Below, one piece after another: positions 7,497 to 16,695 of a stretch of DNA of 37,569 nt. The stretch is from the NCBI RefSeq assembly GCF_003755185.1, contig NZ_RKIC01000017.1:1-37569 (forward strand). Reading direction: 5' to 3'. The translations under genes and the position numbers were made by a program. This DNA comes from Frigoribacterium sp. PhB24 (lineage in GTDB: Bacteria > Actinomycetota > Actinomycetes > Actinomycetales > Microbacteriaceae). Each line of letters starts with the position of its first letter. Position 1 is the stretch's first letter. Under the pieces are notes generated by a model. It had not been told where the DNA came from. It ran no database searches and saw nothing but the letters and a program-made list of their open reading frames with translations.

Positions 7497-7925
7497 GTGC
7501 TCATCACCTACAGCCGCCCCCAGGACCTCGACCCCAAGCAGCTCGACCCCGCAGCGCCCGCCGCCGACCTCGACCCCGCCGGGTACGAGTGCGAGGCCGA
7601 GACGGTCGACGTGGGCGGCACCCCGTGGAGCTGCACCCGCCGCCGAGCTCACACCGACGACGAGCACCGCGCCGTGTTCGGCCAACTTGGGGACGGACCC
7701 GCCGAAGCCGTCGCGATCGCGTGGGCGTACGAGCACGGGGGGGCCGGTTACGGCCCGCCCTCTCCCGAGGCCGTGCACACCATCACCGTGACCGTGACAT
7801 TCCCCGAGTCGGCTTCGACCGGCGTCGCGGCGGATCGCATCGCGGCCGACGTGCTGTCGAGCTTTTGGGAGTGCGACCACGACCACGTGCGCGTGGCCGT
7901 CACCAGCTCGACCCGCACGCCCTGA
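7497..7925 (+). CDS. Unknown protein, 142 residues
   Basis: Starts at GTG 7497 with AGGAGA six bases upstream; this is preferred over an upstream reading that would overlap ardC. The N-terminal third is Asp/Pro/Ala-rich with repeated DLDP/QLDP. A middle segment has C-x-R-R-R-x-H followed by DDEHRAVFG. The C-terminal half alternates as in a small alpha/beta fold (HTITVTVTFPES, then DVLSSFWECDHDHVRVAV). No membrane segment; no family recognised. It lies 90 bases after ardC on the same strand and could be cotranscribed with it. Confidence 0.65.
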   Translation: MLITYSRPQDLDPKQLDPAAPAADLDPAGYECEAETVDVGGTPWSCTRRRAHTDDEHRAVFGQLGDGPAEAVAIAWAYEHGGAGYGPPSPEAVHTITVTVTFPESASTGVAADRIAADVLSSFWECDHDHVRVAVTSSTRTP

Positions 7926-8011
7926 CCCAGCGGTCCCCGGTCGCCCGCGAGCGGCCGGGCGAGGGGCCAGCCCCTCGCGCACCCCGCCATGAGCCAATGG
8001 TCGACGAAGCT

Positions 8012-8446
8012 TCAGAGCACGCGCGGCCCGTCGTTTCGAACACTGTCGAGAAACGTACGAAGAGCGTCGAGGCTGATGCGCTTCCGTGACCCCAGGTCAA
8101 GGTGCGGCATGTCGCCCTGTGTGAGCATCTGGCCGAGCGTTGGAACTGACACCCTTAGAACTTTGGCTGTCGCATTTAGGGAGAGGTACGGCGGCAACGA
8201 GGCCAGCGGGTCAGGCCACGTCGACGATGACTGCCCCGGGACGGTCGAGGTACTCGCCACCCAAGCTTCGAACTCCACCCGCAGCACGAGCCATGACCTT
8301 CTGATCCTGTACGCCGGCATGCGGTTTGTTTTCGCCCACGCGTTGATCGTCGCTGCACTAAGACCAAGTTGAGCCCCGACCTCAGTCGCGCCCAGGGTGC
8401 AACTGGACTCACCAACAGTGCTTTCGAGCATTTTCGTCACAGGCAT
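8012..8446 (-). CDS. Protein with two excisionase-like HTH domains
   Basis: A 144-residue protein with two helix-turn-helix modules of the MerR/excisionase (helix-turn-helix 17) look. The first is around residues 20-60 (GATEVGAQLGLSAATINAW...MPAYRI), the second around 90-130 (LSLNATAKVLRVSVPTLGQML...MPHLDLGSRKRIS). Each ends in the short wing with conserved Pro and Arg typical of Xis-like proteins. A single protein with two such domains could bridge or bend DNA. It lies 33 bases downstream of the coiled-coil/HTH protein on the same strand, next to the candidate oriT. It may be a relaxosome accessory factor, a transcriptional repressor or a recombination directionality factor; no integrase was found in the window to support the last. 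Confidence 0.7.
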   Translation of the reverse strand: MPVTKMLESTVGESSCTLGATEVGAQLGLSAATINAWAKTNRMPAYRIRRSWLVLRVEFEAWVASTSTVPGQSSSTWPDPLASLPPYLSLNATAKVLRVSVPTLGQMLTQGDMPHLDLGSRKRISLDALRTFLDSVRNDGPRVL

Positions 8447-8479
8447 GGCTTAAGTGGTCGCGAGGGAGCGGCCATGTTG

Positions 8480-8881
8480 TTACGCAGCCGCTTCGGCGGA
8501 CTCGCCTTCACCTTCGGTCGGCTGCGTCGCCTCGGTAGGGAAAGTGCCACCGCCGTTCTCGGCCGGTGCCTTCTTGACGTCGCGCACAGCGACACCGAGA
8601 CGCGACGCGACCTCGGCGCGGGTGATGCCGAGAGCCAGCATCTTTTGCATGACCGACTCCGCTTCGGCGCGAGCGTCGGCGCTCTGCTTTTCCGCACGAG
8701 CGCGAACGGCGGTGACTTCCTTCTCAGCTGCCGCGTCGATTTCATCAAGCGAGTCCGCGGCGACAAAGTAGTCCACCGCGAGCTGTTCCAGCTTGTCCTG
8801 CTGCTCCCGGAACTCGGCAGCTTTCTCGCGCGCCCGGCGACGCGCCTCGGTCTGCTTGGCAGACTTCCGAACCTCAGCCAT
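8480..8881 (-). CDS. Coiled-coil protein with C-terminal HTH, possible relaxosome accessory
   Basis: The ATG at 8881 has a good CAGGAGGGGG site nine bases upstream, giving 133 residues; an upstream GTG reading is rejected because it runs through that site. Residues 1-85 are a charged, Ala/Glu/Lys/Arg-rich helical segment, likely coiled coil. Residues 88-105 (ALGITRAEVASRLGVAVRDV) read as a helix-turn-helix. The tail (110-133) is low-complexity Glu/Gly/Ala/Pro. The gene is divergent from the relaxase gene across the hairpin-rich 8900-9240 region, the usual place for oriT-binding accessory proteins. KfrA-like or TraM-like function is inferred from layout, not from a recognised family. Confidence 0.65.
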   Translation of the reverse strand: MAEVRKSAKQTEARRRAREKAAEFREQQDKLEQLAVDYFVAADSLDEIDAAAEKEVTAVRARAEKQSADARAEAESVMQKMLALGITRAEVASRLGVAVRDVKKAPAENGGGTFPTEATQPTEGEGESAEAAA

Positions 8882-8899
8882 GAGCGGCCCCCTCCTGTT

Positions 8900-9240
8900 G
8901 GTGCCTTCATTATGCACGCACCCCTCGCGCAGCTCGGGATGGGTCAGCGCTCTGGCACCGAGGACGACCCCCCGGCGGGGTCGTCGTAGCCCTGGTTGGG
9001 CCACGGGCTCGGACTGCCCGCTAGCCGGTTCCCGAGCCCGACGTGCAGCCCGAGTGTGGCTCGGCCTTAGCTGCTCGACCGACGTTCACTCCCGCGACTT
9101 TCCTCGTTCCTCGTCAGCCGCTCCCGTTCACTTCCCGGTCGCACAGCACAGCCGCAGTCTCTACGATCCTGGCCGCCCGTCCACTCGTTCCTCGCTTCCT
9201 AGGTCGTCACACCTCTGGCATTCCCAATCAGCGAGGTAGA
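8900..9240. other. oriT: Candidate origin of transfer (oriT) and divergent promoters
   Basis: This 340-base gap between a divergent accessory gene and the relaxase has no convincing gene but several inverted repeats: GACGACCCC (8963-8971)/GGGGTCGTC (8977-8985), GGGCTCGG (9005-9012)/CCGAGCCC (9032-9039), and GCCCGAG/CTCGGCC around 9048-9066. Relaxase genes of this type commonly sit beside their oriT, with the nick next to such hairpins. The nick site cannot be assigned by eye. The segment must also hold the promoters of both flanking genes. Confidence 0.55.
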
Positions 9241-12200
9241 GTGACCCCCGTGATGACCATGCATATCCTCTCCGCGGGAGACGGTTATGCGTACTACACC
9301 GGCGAGACCGCGACCGGCGACGCCAAACGCGACCCGGACCGCGAGCTGGGCGACTACTACACCGCAGACGGCAACCCTCCCGGTGTCTGGGTAGGGTCCG
9401 GGCTCACCGCCCTCGGGGTCAGTGGCACCGTCTCCGAGGACCAGATGCGAGCCCTCTTCGGTGAAGGCCTGCACCCCGACGCTGACGCCCGGGTCGCAGC
9501 AGCGCAAGACGCCGGCGAGAGCGCCGAGGACGCCTTGGCCGCGTCAAAGCTCGGTCGTCGGTACAGCTCCTACGACCAGGGCGGGCAGGGGCTTCGGGGC
9601 GCCATCGACGAGGGCTACGCCCGGTTCGAGCGCACCGAACACCGCGAACCGAACGCCGACGAGCGCCGCGCGATTCGGGTCCGCGAGGGCGCCCAGGCGT
9701 TCCGTGAGGCCAAGGGCCGGCCCCCGGCCGACAAAGAAGAGCTGGGCCGGTTCATCACCGCAGCGTCCCGTCCGACGCAGCAGGCCGTGGCCGGTTTCGA
9801 CCTCGTGTTCTCTCCCGCCAAGTCCGTCTCGACGCTCTGGGGACTCGGCGACAACGACACCCGGAAGACCATCGAGCAGGCCCACGAGGCGGCAATCGAA
9901 GACACCGTGAAGTACCTCGAAGCCGAGGCCATCGCCACCCGTGCAGGGACCAATGGTGTCGCGCAGCTCGACGTCGAAGGCGGTCTCATCGCGACCCGGT
10001 TCCGGCACTACGACTCCCGCGCGGGCGACCCGCAGCTCCACGACCACCTGGTCGTGGCGAACAAGGTCAAAGGCTCCGACGGCAAGTGGCGCACCATTGA
10101 CTCCAAGCTCCTGCACCGCCAGGGCGTCGCCGCGTCTGAGTTCTACAACTCCCGTGTCATGGACCGCGTCACGGACGCTCTTGGCCTGACCACGGAGCTG
10201 CGCGAGGCCACCCCCGGCAAGCGTCCCGTGGTCGAGATCGCGGGCGTTGATGACCGCCTGACAGCCGGGTTCTCGTCCCGTTCGGCGGACATCAAAGCGT
10301 CGATGAAGAAGCTCGAACGCGAGTACCGCCAGGACCACGGGCGCGCCCCCGACATGAAGGCCCGCGTCCGCCTCGCACAACAGGCGACCCTCGATACCCG
10401 CCCTGCCAAGGCTCACGCACGGTCCCTGAAGGAACTGCGCGCGGGATGGCAGGCGCAGGCAAGCGCTGTCGTCGGTGACCGTGTCGTCGCGGACGTGCTC
10501 AGCAGTGCCAGGGAGGCGGCACAGCCGACTGCTGGCCCCCCCACGGCGCCTAGGACCGTGGGGGTTTCCGAGGCTGCACAGGCCATCGTGGAGACTGTGT
10601 CCGAGCACCACTCGGTCTGGGGTCCGCACACCATCGAGGCCGAGGCGCGTCGGTACGTCCAGGCGCAACGGGCCGCCGGTGTCAGTGTCGACGGCAGCGT
10701 CGACGAGATTACCCGGCACGCCCTCGACACCGACTCGGTGATTCTTACGCCCCCGTCTCCGCACGGGGCGTTCCAGCCCCTCACGAGAGCGGACGGCAGC
10801 AGCATCTACGAGCACAAGGGCCGCCAGCTCCTCACCTCCCGCAGCGTTCTCGTCGCCGAAGACACGCTGCTGGACGCTGCCCGTGACCGCACCGTGCGTC
10901 CCGTGAGCCGGGAGACATTCGACCGGATCGCGGCCGAGGAAAACGCCACCAGCACCCACCCTCTCGACCAGGGCCAGCACGCCCTCGCGGGCGAGTTCGC
11001 AACGTCCAGCGCACGCCTGGTCGTTGGCACCGGGCCCGCGGGCGCCGGCAAGACCACAGCCCTCCGCGTCGCCGCACGTGCCGTCGAGGCCGAGGGCGGC
11101 AAGCTCATCGGCCTCGCCCCGTCCGCTACCGCAGCAGCCGTCATGGCCGACGCGCTCGACGTCGACGCCAAGACCATCCACTCCTTCACGCACGGCACCG
11201 GCACCCTCACCGAGCTGCTGGCACACGAGGGACCCGTCGACGGAATCGACCTCTCTCCCGGCGATGTGATCGTGGTCGACGAGGCAGGTATGGCCGGGAC
11301 GATGAACCTCGCCAAGGTGACCCGCATCGCAGAGCTGCATGGCGCGCACGTCCGCCTCATCGGCGACGACAGGCAGCTCTCTGCCGTCGAGGCCGGCGGC
11401 GCCCTCCGCCTCCTCGAGCACGAAGTCGGCAGCGTCAAGCTCGACCAGCTCCACCGGTTCGTGGACCGCTCCGAAGCCGACGCCACCAAGGTCCTCCGTG
11501 ACCCGGCCCAGACAGGTGACCCGTTCGCCTGGTACATGGACCACGGCCGCGTCAGGGGCGGCGACGTCGACCGGATGACCGGCGACGTCTTCACCGCCTG
11601 GCAGGCCGACACCGAAGCCGGCAAGCACTCCGTGATGCTCGCCCAGACGAACACCACCGTCACCGAGCTCAACACCCGCGCACAGGCCCTCCGCATGTCC
11701 GAAGGCGTCGTCAAGGGCCGCGAGACGGTCGCCGTTCGGGGCGGCCTCTCGGCCTACCGCGGCGACGTCGTCGTGACCCGGTCGAACAACTCGGAGTTGA
11801 AAATCAGTGGCGGCCGTGACCGCGTGAAGAACGGCGACCTGTGGACCGTCCGCGAGGCGCACCAGGACGGTTCCCTGTCGGTCGAGCACACCACCAGCGG
11901 CGGCCGCATCACACTCCCGGCCGACTACGTCAGCCGGAACGTGGAGCTGGGTTACGCCTCGACCATTCACCGCGCACAGGGCATGACGGCCGACACCGCG
12001 CACGTCCTCGCCGACGCAGCGACCTCGCGGGAGCTGGCCTACGTCGGGCTGACCCGCGGCCGCGAGGCGAACCACCTCTACGTCGAAACGGCCGAGGCGC
12101 AGCCTGTCCGTGACGTCCTCGACCAGATCGCCGGCAACGCCGACGGGATGTTGTCTGCCACGGAGGCAATCCGCGCCGAGCAGGCCCGCGTCGATGACCT

Positions 12201-13179
12201 CGTGACCCTCGTCGACCAGTACGCCGACGTCGCCGATCGCGCCGACACCCTCCGGTTCGAGAAGGTCGCCGACCAGGCCCTCGGTGACGACACCGCCGAG
12301 GCCCTCCGTGACCACGAGAGCTGGGGCGCCGTTGAGGGCGCCCTCCGTCACGCCGAGGCGCAGGGCCTCGACCCGGCCGACGTGCTCTACCAGTCCTGGA
12401 CCGAGCGCGACTTGGAGGGCGCCGACGACCGCCCCGCAGTGCTCTCGGCTCGCATCATGAAGAACACCACCGAGCACGTCGACGCACTGCCCTACGACCG
12501 GCAGACCGAGGAGCCGGCGGTGCCCTCGTGGATTGCCGACCGGCGCGCGATCGACAGCCCCCACACCGACCCCGCATGGAGAGAGCACATGGCCGAACGC
12601 TACGACTACCTCCACACCCGCCTCGAGGAGCGCGGCGCGGCCCTCGCCGTCGAGCAACCCAAGTGGGCGGGCCAGCTCGGGCAGGTGCCGGCAGAGCCGG
12701 TTAAGCGTGAAGAGTGGACCCAGCTCGCGGCCGAGGTCGACGTGTTCCGCCAGCGGTACGGCGTCGACACCGCCGAGCCCACCGCTATCCCGAACCAGTA
12801 CCGGGAGCAGGCAGTCGGCGCGGATCTCGCCCAGCGGGTCACGGCGCTGCACAAGTCGACCCAGCTCAGCACCCAGCCGGGCGCGACTGACGCCGACCGT
12901 CAGCGTGCGGCGACCGCGGCCGCCACGGCGACCCAGCGGGCCCATGACGCCGTCACGACCACCACGGCGAGCGGTTCCAGCCAGGATGCCCGGAAGGCCG
13001 CCATCCGGGAGCAGATGCGCCAGGCCGGCCTCATCGGCACCAAGCGGACCCCTGCCGGCGCCGGCACCGAGGACGGCACCGCCGCGGCGGCCAAGCGGCA
13101 GCAGGAGCAGCAGCAGGCGGCTCAGCGCCGCGCAGGTCAGCAGCGCGACCGGGACCGAGACCGGGGGCATGAGCGTTGA
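9241..13179 (+). CDS. traA: MobF (TraA/TrwC) relaxase-helicase
   Basis: Nicks one strand at oriT, stays covalently bound through an N-terminal tyrosine and unwinds the strand for export. The GTG at 9241 follows GCGAGG; an ATG at 9253 is an alternative. The product has 1312 residues. The relaxase domain (about 1-300) opens with MHILSAGDGYAYY; Tyr pairs at YAYY and GDYY are nick-tyrosine candidates, and H267-D-H269 (PQLHDHLVV) belongs to the metal triad. The RecD/TraI-like helicase has Walker A GPAGAGKTT (K604), Walker B VVDEAG (D680), motif III IGDDRQLSAVEAGGAL, and motifs V/VI (TIHRAQGMT; AYVGLTRGRE). The C-terminal 200 residues are Gln/Arg/Ala-rich and likely contact the secretion machinery. 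Confidence 0.95.
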   Translation: MTPVMTMHILSAGDGYAYYTGETATGDAKRDPDRELGDYYTADGNPPGVWVGSGLTALGVSGTVSEDQMRALFGEGLHPDADARVAAAQDAGESAEDALAASKLGRRYSSYDQGGQGLRGAIDEGYARFERTEHREPNADERRAIRVREGAQAFREAKGRPPADKEELGRFITAASRPTQQAVAGFDLVFSPAKSVSTLWGLGDNDTRKTIEQAHEAAIEDTVKYLEAEAIATRAGTNGVAQLDVEGGLIATRFRHYDSRAGDPQLHDHLVVANKVKGSDGKWRTIDSKLLHRQGVAASEFYNSRVMDRVTDALGLTTELREATPGKRPVVEIAGVDDRLTAGFSSRSADIKASMKKLEREYRQDHGRAPDMKARVRLAQQATLDTRPAKAHARSLKELRAGWQAQASAVVGDRVVADVLSSAREAAQPTAGPPTAPRTVGVSEAAQAIVETVSEHHSVWGPHTIEAEARRYVQAQRAAGVSVDGSVDEITRHALDTDSVILTPPSPHGAFQPLTRADGSSIYEHKGRQLLTSRSVLVAEDTLLDAARDRTVRPVSRETFDRIAAEENATSTHPLDQGQHALAGEFATSSARLVVGTGPAGAGKTTALRVAARAVEAEGGKLIGLAPSATAAAVMADALDVDAKTIHSFTHGTGTLTELLAHEGPVDGIDLSPGDVIVVDEAGMAGTMNLAKVTRIAELHGAHVRLIGDDRQLSAVEAGGALRLLEHEVGSVKLDQLHRFVDRSEADATKVLRDPAQTGDPFAWYMDHGRVRGGDVDRMTGDVFTAWQADTEAGKHSVMLAQTNTTVTELNTRAQALRMSEGVVKGRETVAVRGGLSAYRGDVVVTRSNNSELKISGGRDRVKNGDLWTVREAHQDGSLSVEHTTSGGRITLPADYVSRNVELGYASTIHRAQGMTADTAHVLADAATSRELAYVGLTRGREANHLYVETAEAQPVRDVLDQIAGNADGMLSATEAIRAEQARVDDLVTLVDQYADVADRADTLRFEKVADQALGDDTAEALRDHESWGAVEGALRHAEAQGLDPADVLYQSWTERDLEGADDRPAVLSARIMKNTTEHVDALPYDRQTEEPAVPSWIADRRAIDSPHTDPAWREHMAERYDYLHTRLEERGAALAVEQPKWAGQLGQVPAEPVKREEWTQLAAEVDVFRQRYGVDTAEPTAIPNQYREQAVGADLAQRVTALHKSTQLSTQPGATDADRQRAATAAATATQRAHDAVTTTTASGSSQDARKAAIREQMRQAGLIGTKRTPAGAGTEDGTAAAAKRQQEQQQAAQRRAGQQRDRDRDRGHER

Positions 13180-13223
13180 CACGTCGAGAGGTGCGGGATA
13201 CACACGATGGTGTGCCGCCCCTC

Positions 13224-13919
13224 TTAGCGGTGGCGGCGGGGCCGGTGCTGGGGCCGGCCTTTTCGGACTTCAGCAATCAGGACTGGGAGCAGTTCGCTCA
13301 TAGCTTTCTCAGCACGGCGTTCGGCTTGCCGATAGGCGCCCGCACTTTTTCTGATGTTCCGATGGTCGAGGACTTCGTCGGCGTCCCGGGAAATGCGCCT
13401 GCGTTCAGTTTTGTCGCGAGGGATGTCCTTGAGGACGTACTCGCCGGCTCCAAGCAGCTTGGCGGTCACCCATTGGCGCACTTTCGGTTCTGGACCGTGA
13501 ATGGCGAACCAGCGTTCTAGTGCCTGACTGAGGTTGTCGCCATCGCGATCGAAGTCGCGGAGGATTGATCGGTAGCGCATAAGCCGCCTTGTTAGTTCGG
13601 TGGGTCGTTGCTCATGCCACTCGTCGAGTTGGGCACCTTCGATGAAATCCAGGGCGGACCGGTGCTTCCTTGGCAATGCAATGTTGGTGTAGCTCGGAAA
13701 GTACTTAGGCCTCTGCAATAGCAACAACAAGGGCTGGACGGTGCGCAAGCTAGCTTGCCGAGCGAGGCGACGTCGGCCGCGTCGCTCGACGCCGAGCTGC
13801 AGCAAGAGCACAAAGACGCCAATGACCACACCCGTGATTGCGCCGACAATTAGGTCGGGTATAAACGTTTCCCAATTGGCTGGCCAGATCATGCAGATCC
13901 AGTCTCTAAGTGCGGTCAT
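13224..13919 (-). CDS. Membrane-anchored protein of unknown function
   Basis: A 231-residue protein with one transmembrane helix near the N-terminus (about residues 19-43, DLIVGAITGVVIGVFVLLLQ), followed at once by an Arg-rich stretch ERRGRRRLARQ, which predicts a cytoplasmic C-terminal domain. The remainder is helical and strongly charged, ending Arg/His-rich. No ribosome binding site is evident before the ATG at 13919. It converges on the relaxase gene with a 44-base gap. No family was recognised. The topology is compatible with a surface-exclusion or defence effector, but this is only a possibility. Confidence 0.6.
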   Translation of the reverse strand: MTALRDWICMIWPANWETFIPDLIVGAITGVVIGVFVLLLQLGVERRGRRRLARQASLRTVQPLLLLLQRPKYFPSYTNIALPRKHRSALDFIEGAQLDEWHEQRPTELTRRLMRYRSILRDFDRDGDNLSQALERWFAIHGPEPKVRQWVTAKLLGAGEYVLKDIPRDKTERRRISRDADEVLDHRNIRKSAGAYRQAERRAEKAMSELLPVLIAEVRKGRPQHRPRRHR

Positions 13920-14007
13920 GCGGCCAATGTACTGTGCAGCATTTCTGGTCCTCTAACGCTCATTGCATGCGGAGTTACCGCTCCGAGCCGGATCCTTGGA
14001 GGCGCAT

Positions 14008-14448
14008 CTAACCTCGCCAGTCCACTGGTGGCATGGCCGGCACCGGAGCCACCCGCTTGTCGCTGCTGGACCAGAGGTGGCCGTGCTCGACGTCGCAGTT
14101 CCGGAACGGCCCCTTGTCGTGGAACAGGATCGCCCGGTGCGCGTCCCAGTGGTGAAGCCACCAGCTCGACAGTGCGCCGGCGTCCTCGTTCTCATCGAGG
14201 CCTATGTGCGCCACCCACAGAGCTTTGAGTCGTGCCACGGCCTCCGTGTGCTCCCACCACTCCGGGCACCACCTGATCTTCGCCTCCGCGGTGAAGAATT
14301 CCACCATGGCGAAATGCTCCTGCACCCACTCGGCAAACGAGACGTTCAGCGACGGCAGCGGGGCAGAGTCAGCAGGATCACCCGGGTTGTAGCCGTCTGC
14401 GTCTGCGTCGGAGATCTCGCCCGTGCCGAAGTCCGGCTCGTCGCTCAT
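14008..14448 (-). CDS. DUF4913-like protein
   Basis: The ATG at 14448 overlaps the stop of the coupling-protein gene as TGATG, so translation is coupled. The 146-residue product has an acidic N-terminus (MSDEPDFGTGE, to about 35) and a Trp-rich domain: FAEWVQEHF, then WCPEWWEHTEAVARLKALWVAH, SSWWLHHWDAHRAIL and KGPFRNCDVEHGH. This spacing of WW, W-H and GPF..C is that of DUF4913, a family commonly placed next to TraG/VirD4 in actinobacterial mobile elements. Its biochemical role is not known. It is the last gene of the transfer operon seen here. Confidence 0.75.
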   Translation of the reverse strand: MSDEPDFGTGEISDADADGYNPGDPADSAPLPSLNVSFAEWVQEHFAMVEFFTAEAKIRWCPEWWEHTEAVARLKALWVAHIGLDENEDAGALSSWWLHHWDAHRAILFHDKGPFRNCDVEHGHLWSSSDKRVAPVPAMPPVDWRG

Positions 14449-16163
14449 CACAGGGTCACCTCCGTGGCCACGGCAGCGGGAGCCGCGGCAGGTTCGGGAT
14501 GCTTGATGCACCGCGTCAGCCCCTTGTCTTCAAACCAGGGCTTGGCCTTCATCATCACGGGCCGCCCGTTCGCGGGGAAGAGCACCATGTGCCACTTCGG
14601 CAGCGCTGCGAGCTGGGCGGCCGTGAGGCTCGACTGCCGGCGGGTGTTGGTCGACATGGAGAGCTGGCCGTCGCGGCCGGTCGATGACCCGTGGGTGACC
14701 TCGTCGTGCTCACCGGCCAGGTTCGACAGTGACTTGAGGAAGTCGTCGTCTTTCACCCCGGGGCCGAGGACGGCGATACGGGCGTTTGACCACATCGTGT
14801 CCCACCCGTTCTTGCCGAACGACTCGTACGCCTGCGACCGGGCCTGGAAGTAGGAGCTGATGATGATCCCGCGAGATCCCGCAACCGAGTACAGCGACGG
14901 CAGCTCGGGCCAGCGGACGATGTTCGCGCACTCGTCCAGCTCCATCACCAGCGGCACCCTAAGACGGCCGCCGTTACGGTTCGCTTCCTTCTCGGCCGCC
15001 TTGAACACCGCCCGCACCAGCGCCGTCAGGATCGCGCCCGCAGAGCCCGTCTCCTGAGCAGCCAGCAGCACCAGCGTGTCCGTGCTTCCAACGAACGCTG
15101 CCGGATCGAAGCGGCGCACGCCCTCGTTCCCGGCCGTGTCCGTCCACGCCAGCAGCTCGTCATACGCCAGCGCTGACGCCATCCGGTGAGCCGTGGCGAA
15201 CGTCGACGTCCGGGTGCGCTCGTGGGTGGCGAGGATGCCCGTCACGACCGCTGCGGGCCCGACAAGGCCCGTGGATGTCAGACGGTTCGCAATCTCATCG
15301 CCGTCCTGGTCGGAGAGCCACTGCCACACGGTCGACAGCGGCAGATCGTCGTTCGCCGCGGCGAGGAACGCACACGCGAGCAGGTTCCGTCCCGAGGAGT
15401 CGAACTGGGCATCCCCGCCTCGCTCCTCACCGGTTTTGGTCGAGGCCTCGAAGATCCCCGCAAGCTCCTGCGCTGACTGGTACGACGTCACGGCACTGAG
15501 TGGGTTGAAGACGAAGTCAGGGGCGGCGTCGGCGTCGCGGTGGATGCCGTTCGGATCGAACAGGTACACCGACCCCAGATGCGAGCGGAGCGCCAACGCC
15601 TCCCGCACACCATCAGGCTTGGTGGAGGTGAGAACGAGGGCGCCCGGGGCGTCGGCCATGTGCCGCACGACAATGGCGCTGGTCTTGCCCTGCCGGTTGC
15701 CGAACACGTAAACGCCGGTGTCCTCCCACCCTTGGTAGAGCATCTTCTTCGACCCCAGGACCAGGCCCACTGCGAGGCCGGACGACGACACCGCCAGGGA
15801 CGGGTGCAGCCGGCGGACCTCGGCACGCCGCGCCTTCTCGAGGAAGCTCCGCACCTCTCCCTTGGAGGCCAGATGCTCGTTCGACACAGCTCCGCGCTTG
15901 TTCGCCGCCCGTCGTGCACGCCACGCCAGTAGGACCGTGAAGAGCACCAGCACGAGGATGACGCCAACGATGGCTGCCGGAGTCGCGGCCGACGGCCACG
16001 GGGTGCCCCGCATGACCATGTCGCCGCCCAGCCGGAAGATGTTCCACGAGTACTCGTGGCCCGTGGGGGTCATAGCCGCACCGACGTGAACGGCGAGGTA
16101 CACCGCTCCGAGGATCATCGCCAGGAGAACGCCGGTCAGGACTTTGGCTCTGACGTCGCTCAT
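14448..16163 (-). CDS. traG: Type IV coupling protein (VirD4/TraG family)
   Basis: The hexameric ATPase that docks the relaxase-DNA complex to the secretion channel. The ATG at 16163 overlaps the previous stop as ATGA and gives 571 residues. Two N-terminal transmembrane helices (about 8-28 and 64-82) are followed by the conserved entry to the nucleotide-binding domain. Walker A is GNRQGKT (155-161), then LVLTSTKPDG. Walker B is LVMELDE with D410/E411, followed by SRGIIISSYFQARSQ, the glutamine-bearing motif of this family. The C-terminus (about 540-571) is Ala/Pro-rich. It is translationally coupled on both sides. Confidence 0.92.
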   Translation of the reverse strand: MSDVRAKVLTGVLLAMILGAVYLAVHVGAAMTPTGHEYSWNIFRLGGDMVMRGTPWPSAATPAAIVGVILVLVLFTVLLAWRARRAANKRGAVSNEHLASKGEVRSFLEKARRAEVRRLHPSLAVSSSGLAVGLVLGSKKMLYQGWEDTGVYVFGNRQGKTSAIVVRHMADAPGALVLTSTKPDGVREALALRSHLGSVYLFDPNGIHRDADAAPDFVFNPLSAVTSYQSAQELAGIFEASTKTGEERGGDAQFDSSGRNLLACAFLAAANDDLPLSTVWQWLSDQDGDEIANRLTSTGLVGPAAVVTGILATHERTRTSTFATAHRMASALAYDELLAWTDTAGNEGVRRFDPAAFVGSTDTLVLLAAQETGSAGAILTALVRAVFKAAEKEANRNGGRLRVPLVMELDECANIVRWPELPSLYSVAGSRGIIISSYFQARSQAYESFGKNGWDTMWSNARIAVLGPGVKDDDFLKSLSNLAGEHDEVTHGSSTGRDGQLSMSTNTRRQSSLTAAQLAALPKWHMVLFPANGRPVMMKAKPWFEDKGLTRCIKHPEPAAAPAAVATEVTL

Positions 16164-16663
16164 GCGACGTTCTCCGTCGACGCGCCTTCGTCGAGGACCC
16201 CGGGGTCGGCCAGCAGCTCGGGCAGGTCTGCGGCGTCCTGGTCCCGGTTGTCGATCCACCAGCGGGCCCGGTCGAGGGGCCGCGCCGCCTCGAGTACCTG
16301 GGCCTGGAACTCAGCGTCGCTCATCTGGTCGGTTTCGACCAGCGCCTCATACGCACCCCGGATCAGCTCACCTCGGACGCGCAGCGCCCACGGGACCTGC
16401 TTCTCGGTGCCGACCAGGTCGACGGGCAGGCCGTCGCGCTCCGCGTCGGCCCGCAGCGCCTCCGCCTCGGCCGCGTGCCGATCGTCGCGCTCCTTCTCGC
16501 TCTCACCCGTGCCGCTGTCCTTTTTGAAGCAACGGCCGCACACCAGGTGCTCGCCGTACCACCGTGCCGACGCAGCACGCTTGCCGGCGGGCTTGTCGGA
16601 CAGGTCGCGGTTCTCGGTGTGGCCGCACGTGTATGTGACGGGCCAGACAGTTTTGATAGCCAT
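16160..16663 (-). CDS. Conjugation-operon protein with a Cys/His motif
   Basis: A 167-residue protein with AAGGAG before its ATG. Residues 10-47 contain TCGH and, 28 residues on, VCGRCF: two Cys-containing clusters that could bind one zinc ion (C-G-H...C-x-x-C). The middle is a charged helical stretch (GESEKERDDRHAAEAEALRA starts at about residue 52). The C-terminal half is helical and acidic, with a Trp pair in RARWWIDNRDQD. Its stop overlaps the coupling-protein start (ATGA). The motif suggests a small zinc-ribbon DNA- or protein-binding factor working with the coupling protein. No named family is claimed. Confidence 0.7.
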   Translation of the reverse strand: MAIKTVWPVTYTCGHTENRDLSDKPAGKRAASARWYGEHLVCGRCFKKDSGTGESEKERDDRHAAEAEALRADAERDGLPVDLVGTEKQVPWALRVRGELIRGAYEALVETDQMSDAEFQAQVLEAARPLDRARWWIDNRDQDAADLPELLADPGVLDEGASTENVA

Positions 16664-16695
16664 GGTGTTCTCCTTCGGTGGTGAGTCGGTGAGGC

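Noticed and set aside
9043-9240. Earlier start for the relaxase
   Set aside because: Its translation does not resemble MobF proteins and would cover the inverted repeats of the candidate oriT; the family N-terminus begins at MTMHILSAGDGY.
9544-13203. Very long open frame on the minus strand opposite the relaxase gene
   Set aside because: It is the antisense shadow of a GC-rich gene. It lacks any domain motif, while the plus strand carries all relaxase and helicase motifs.
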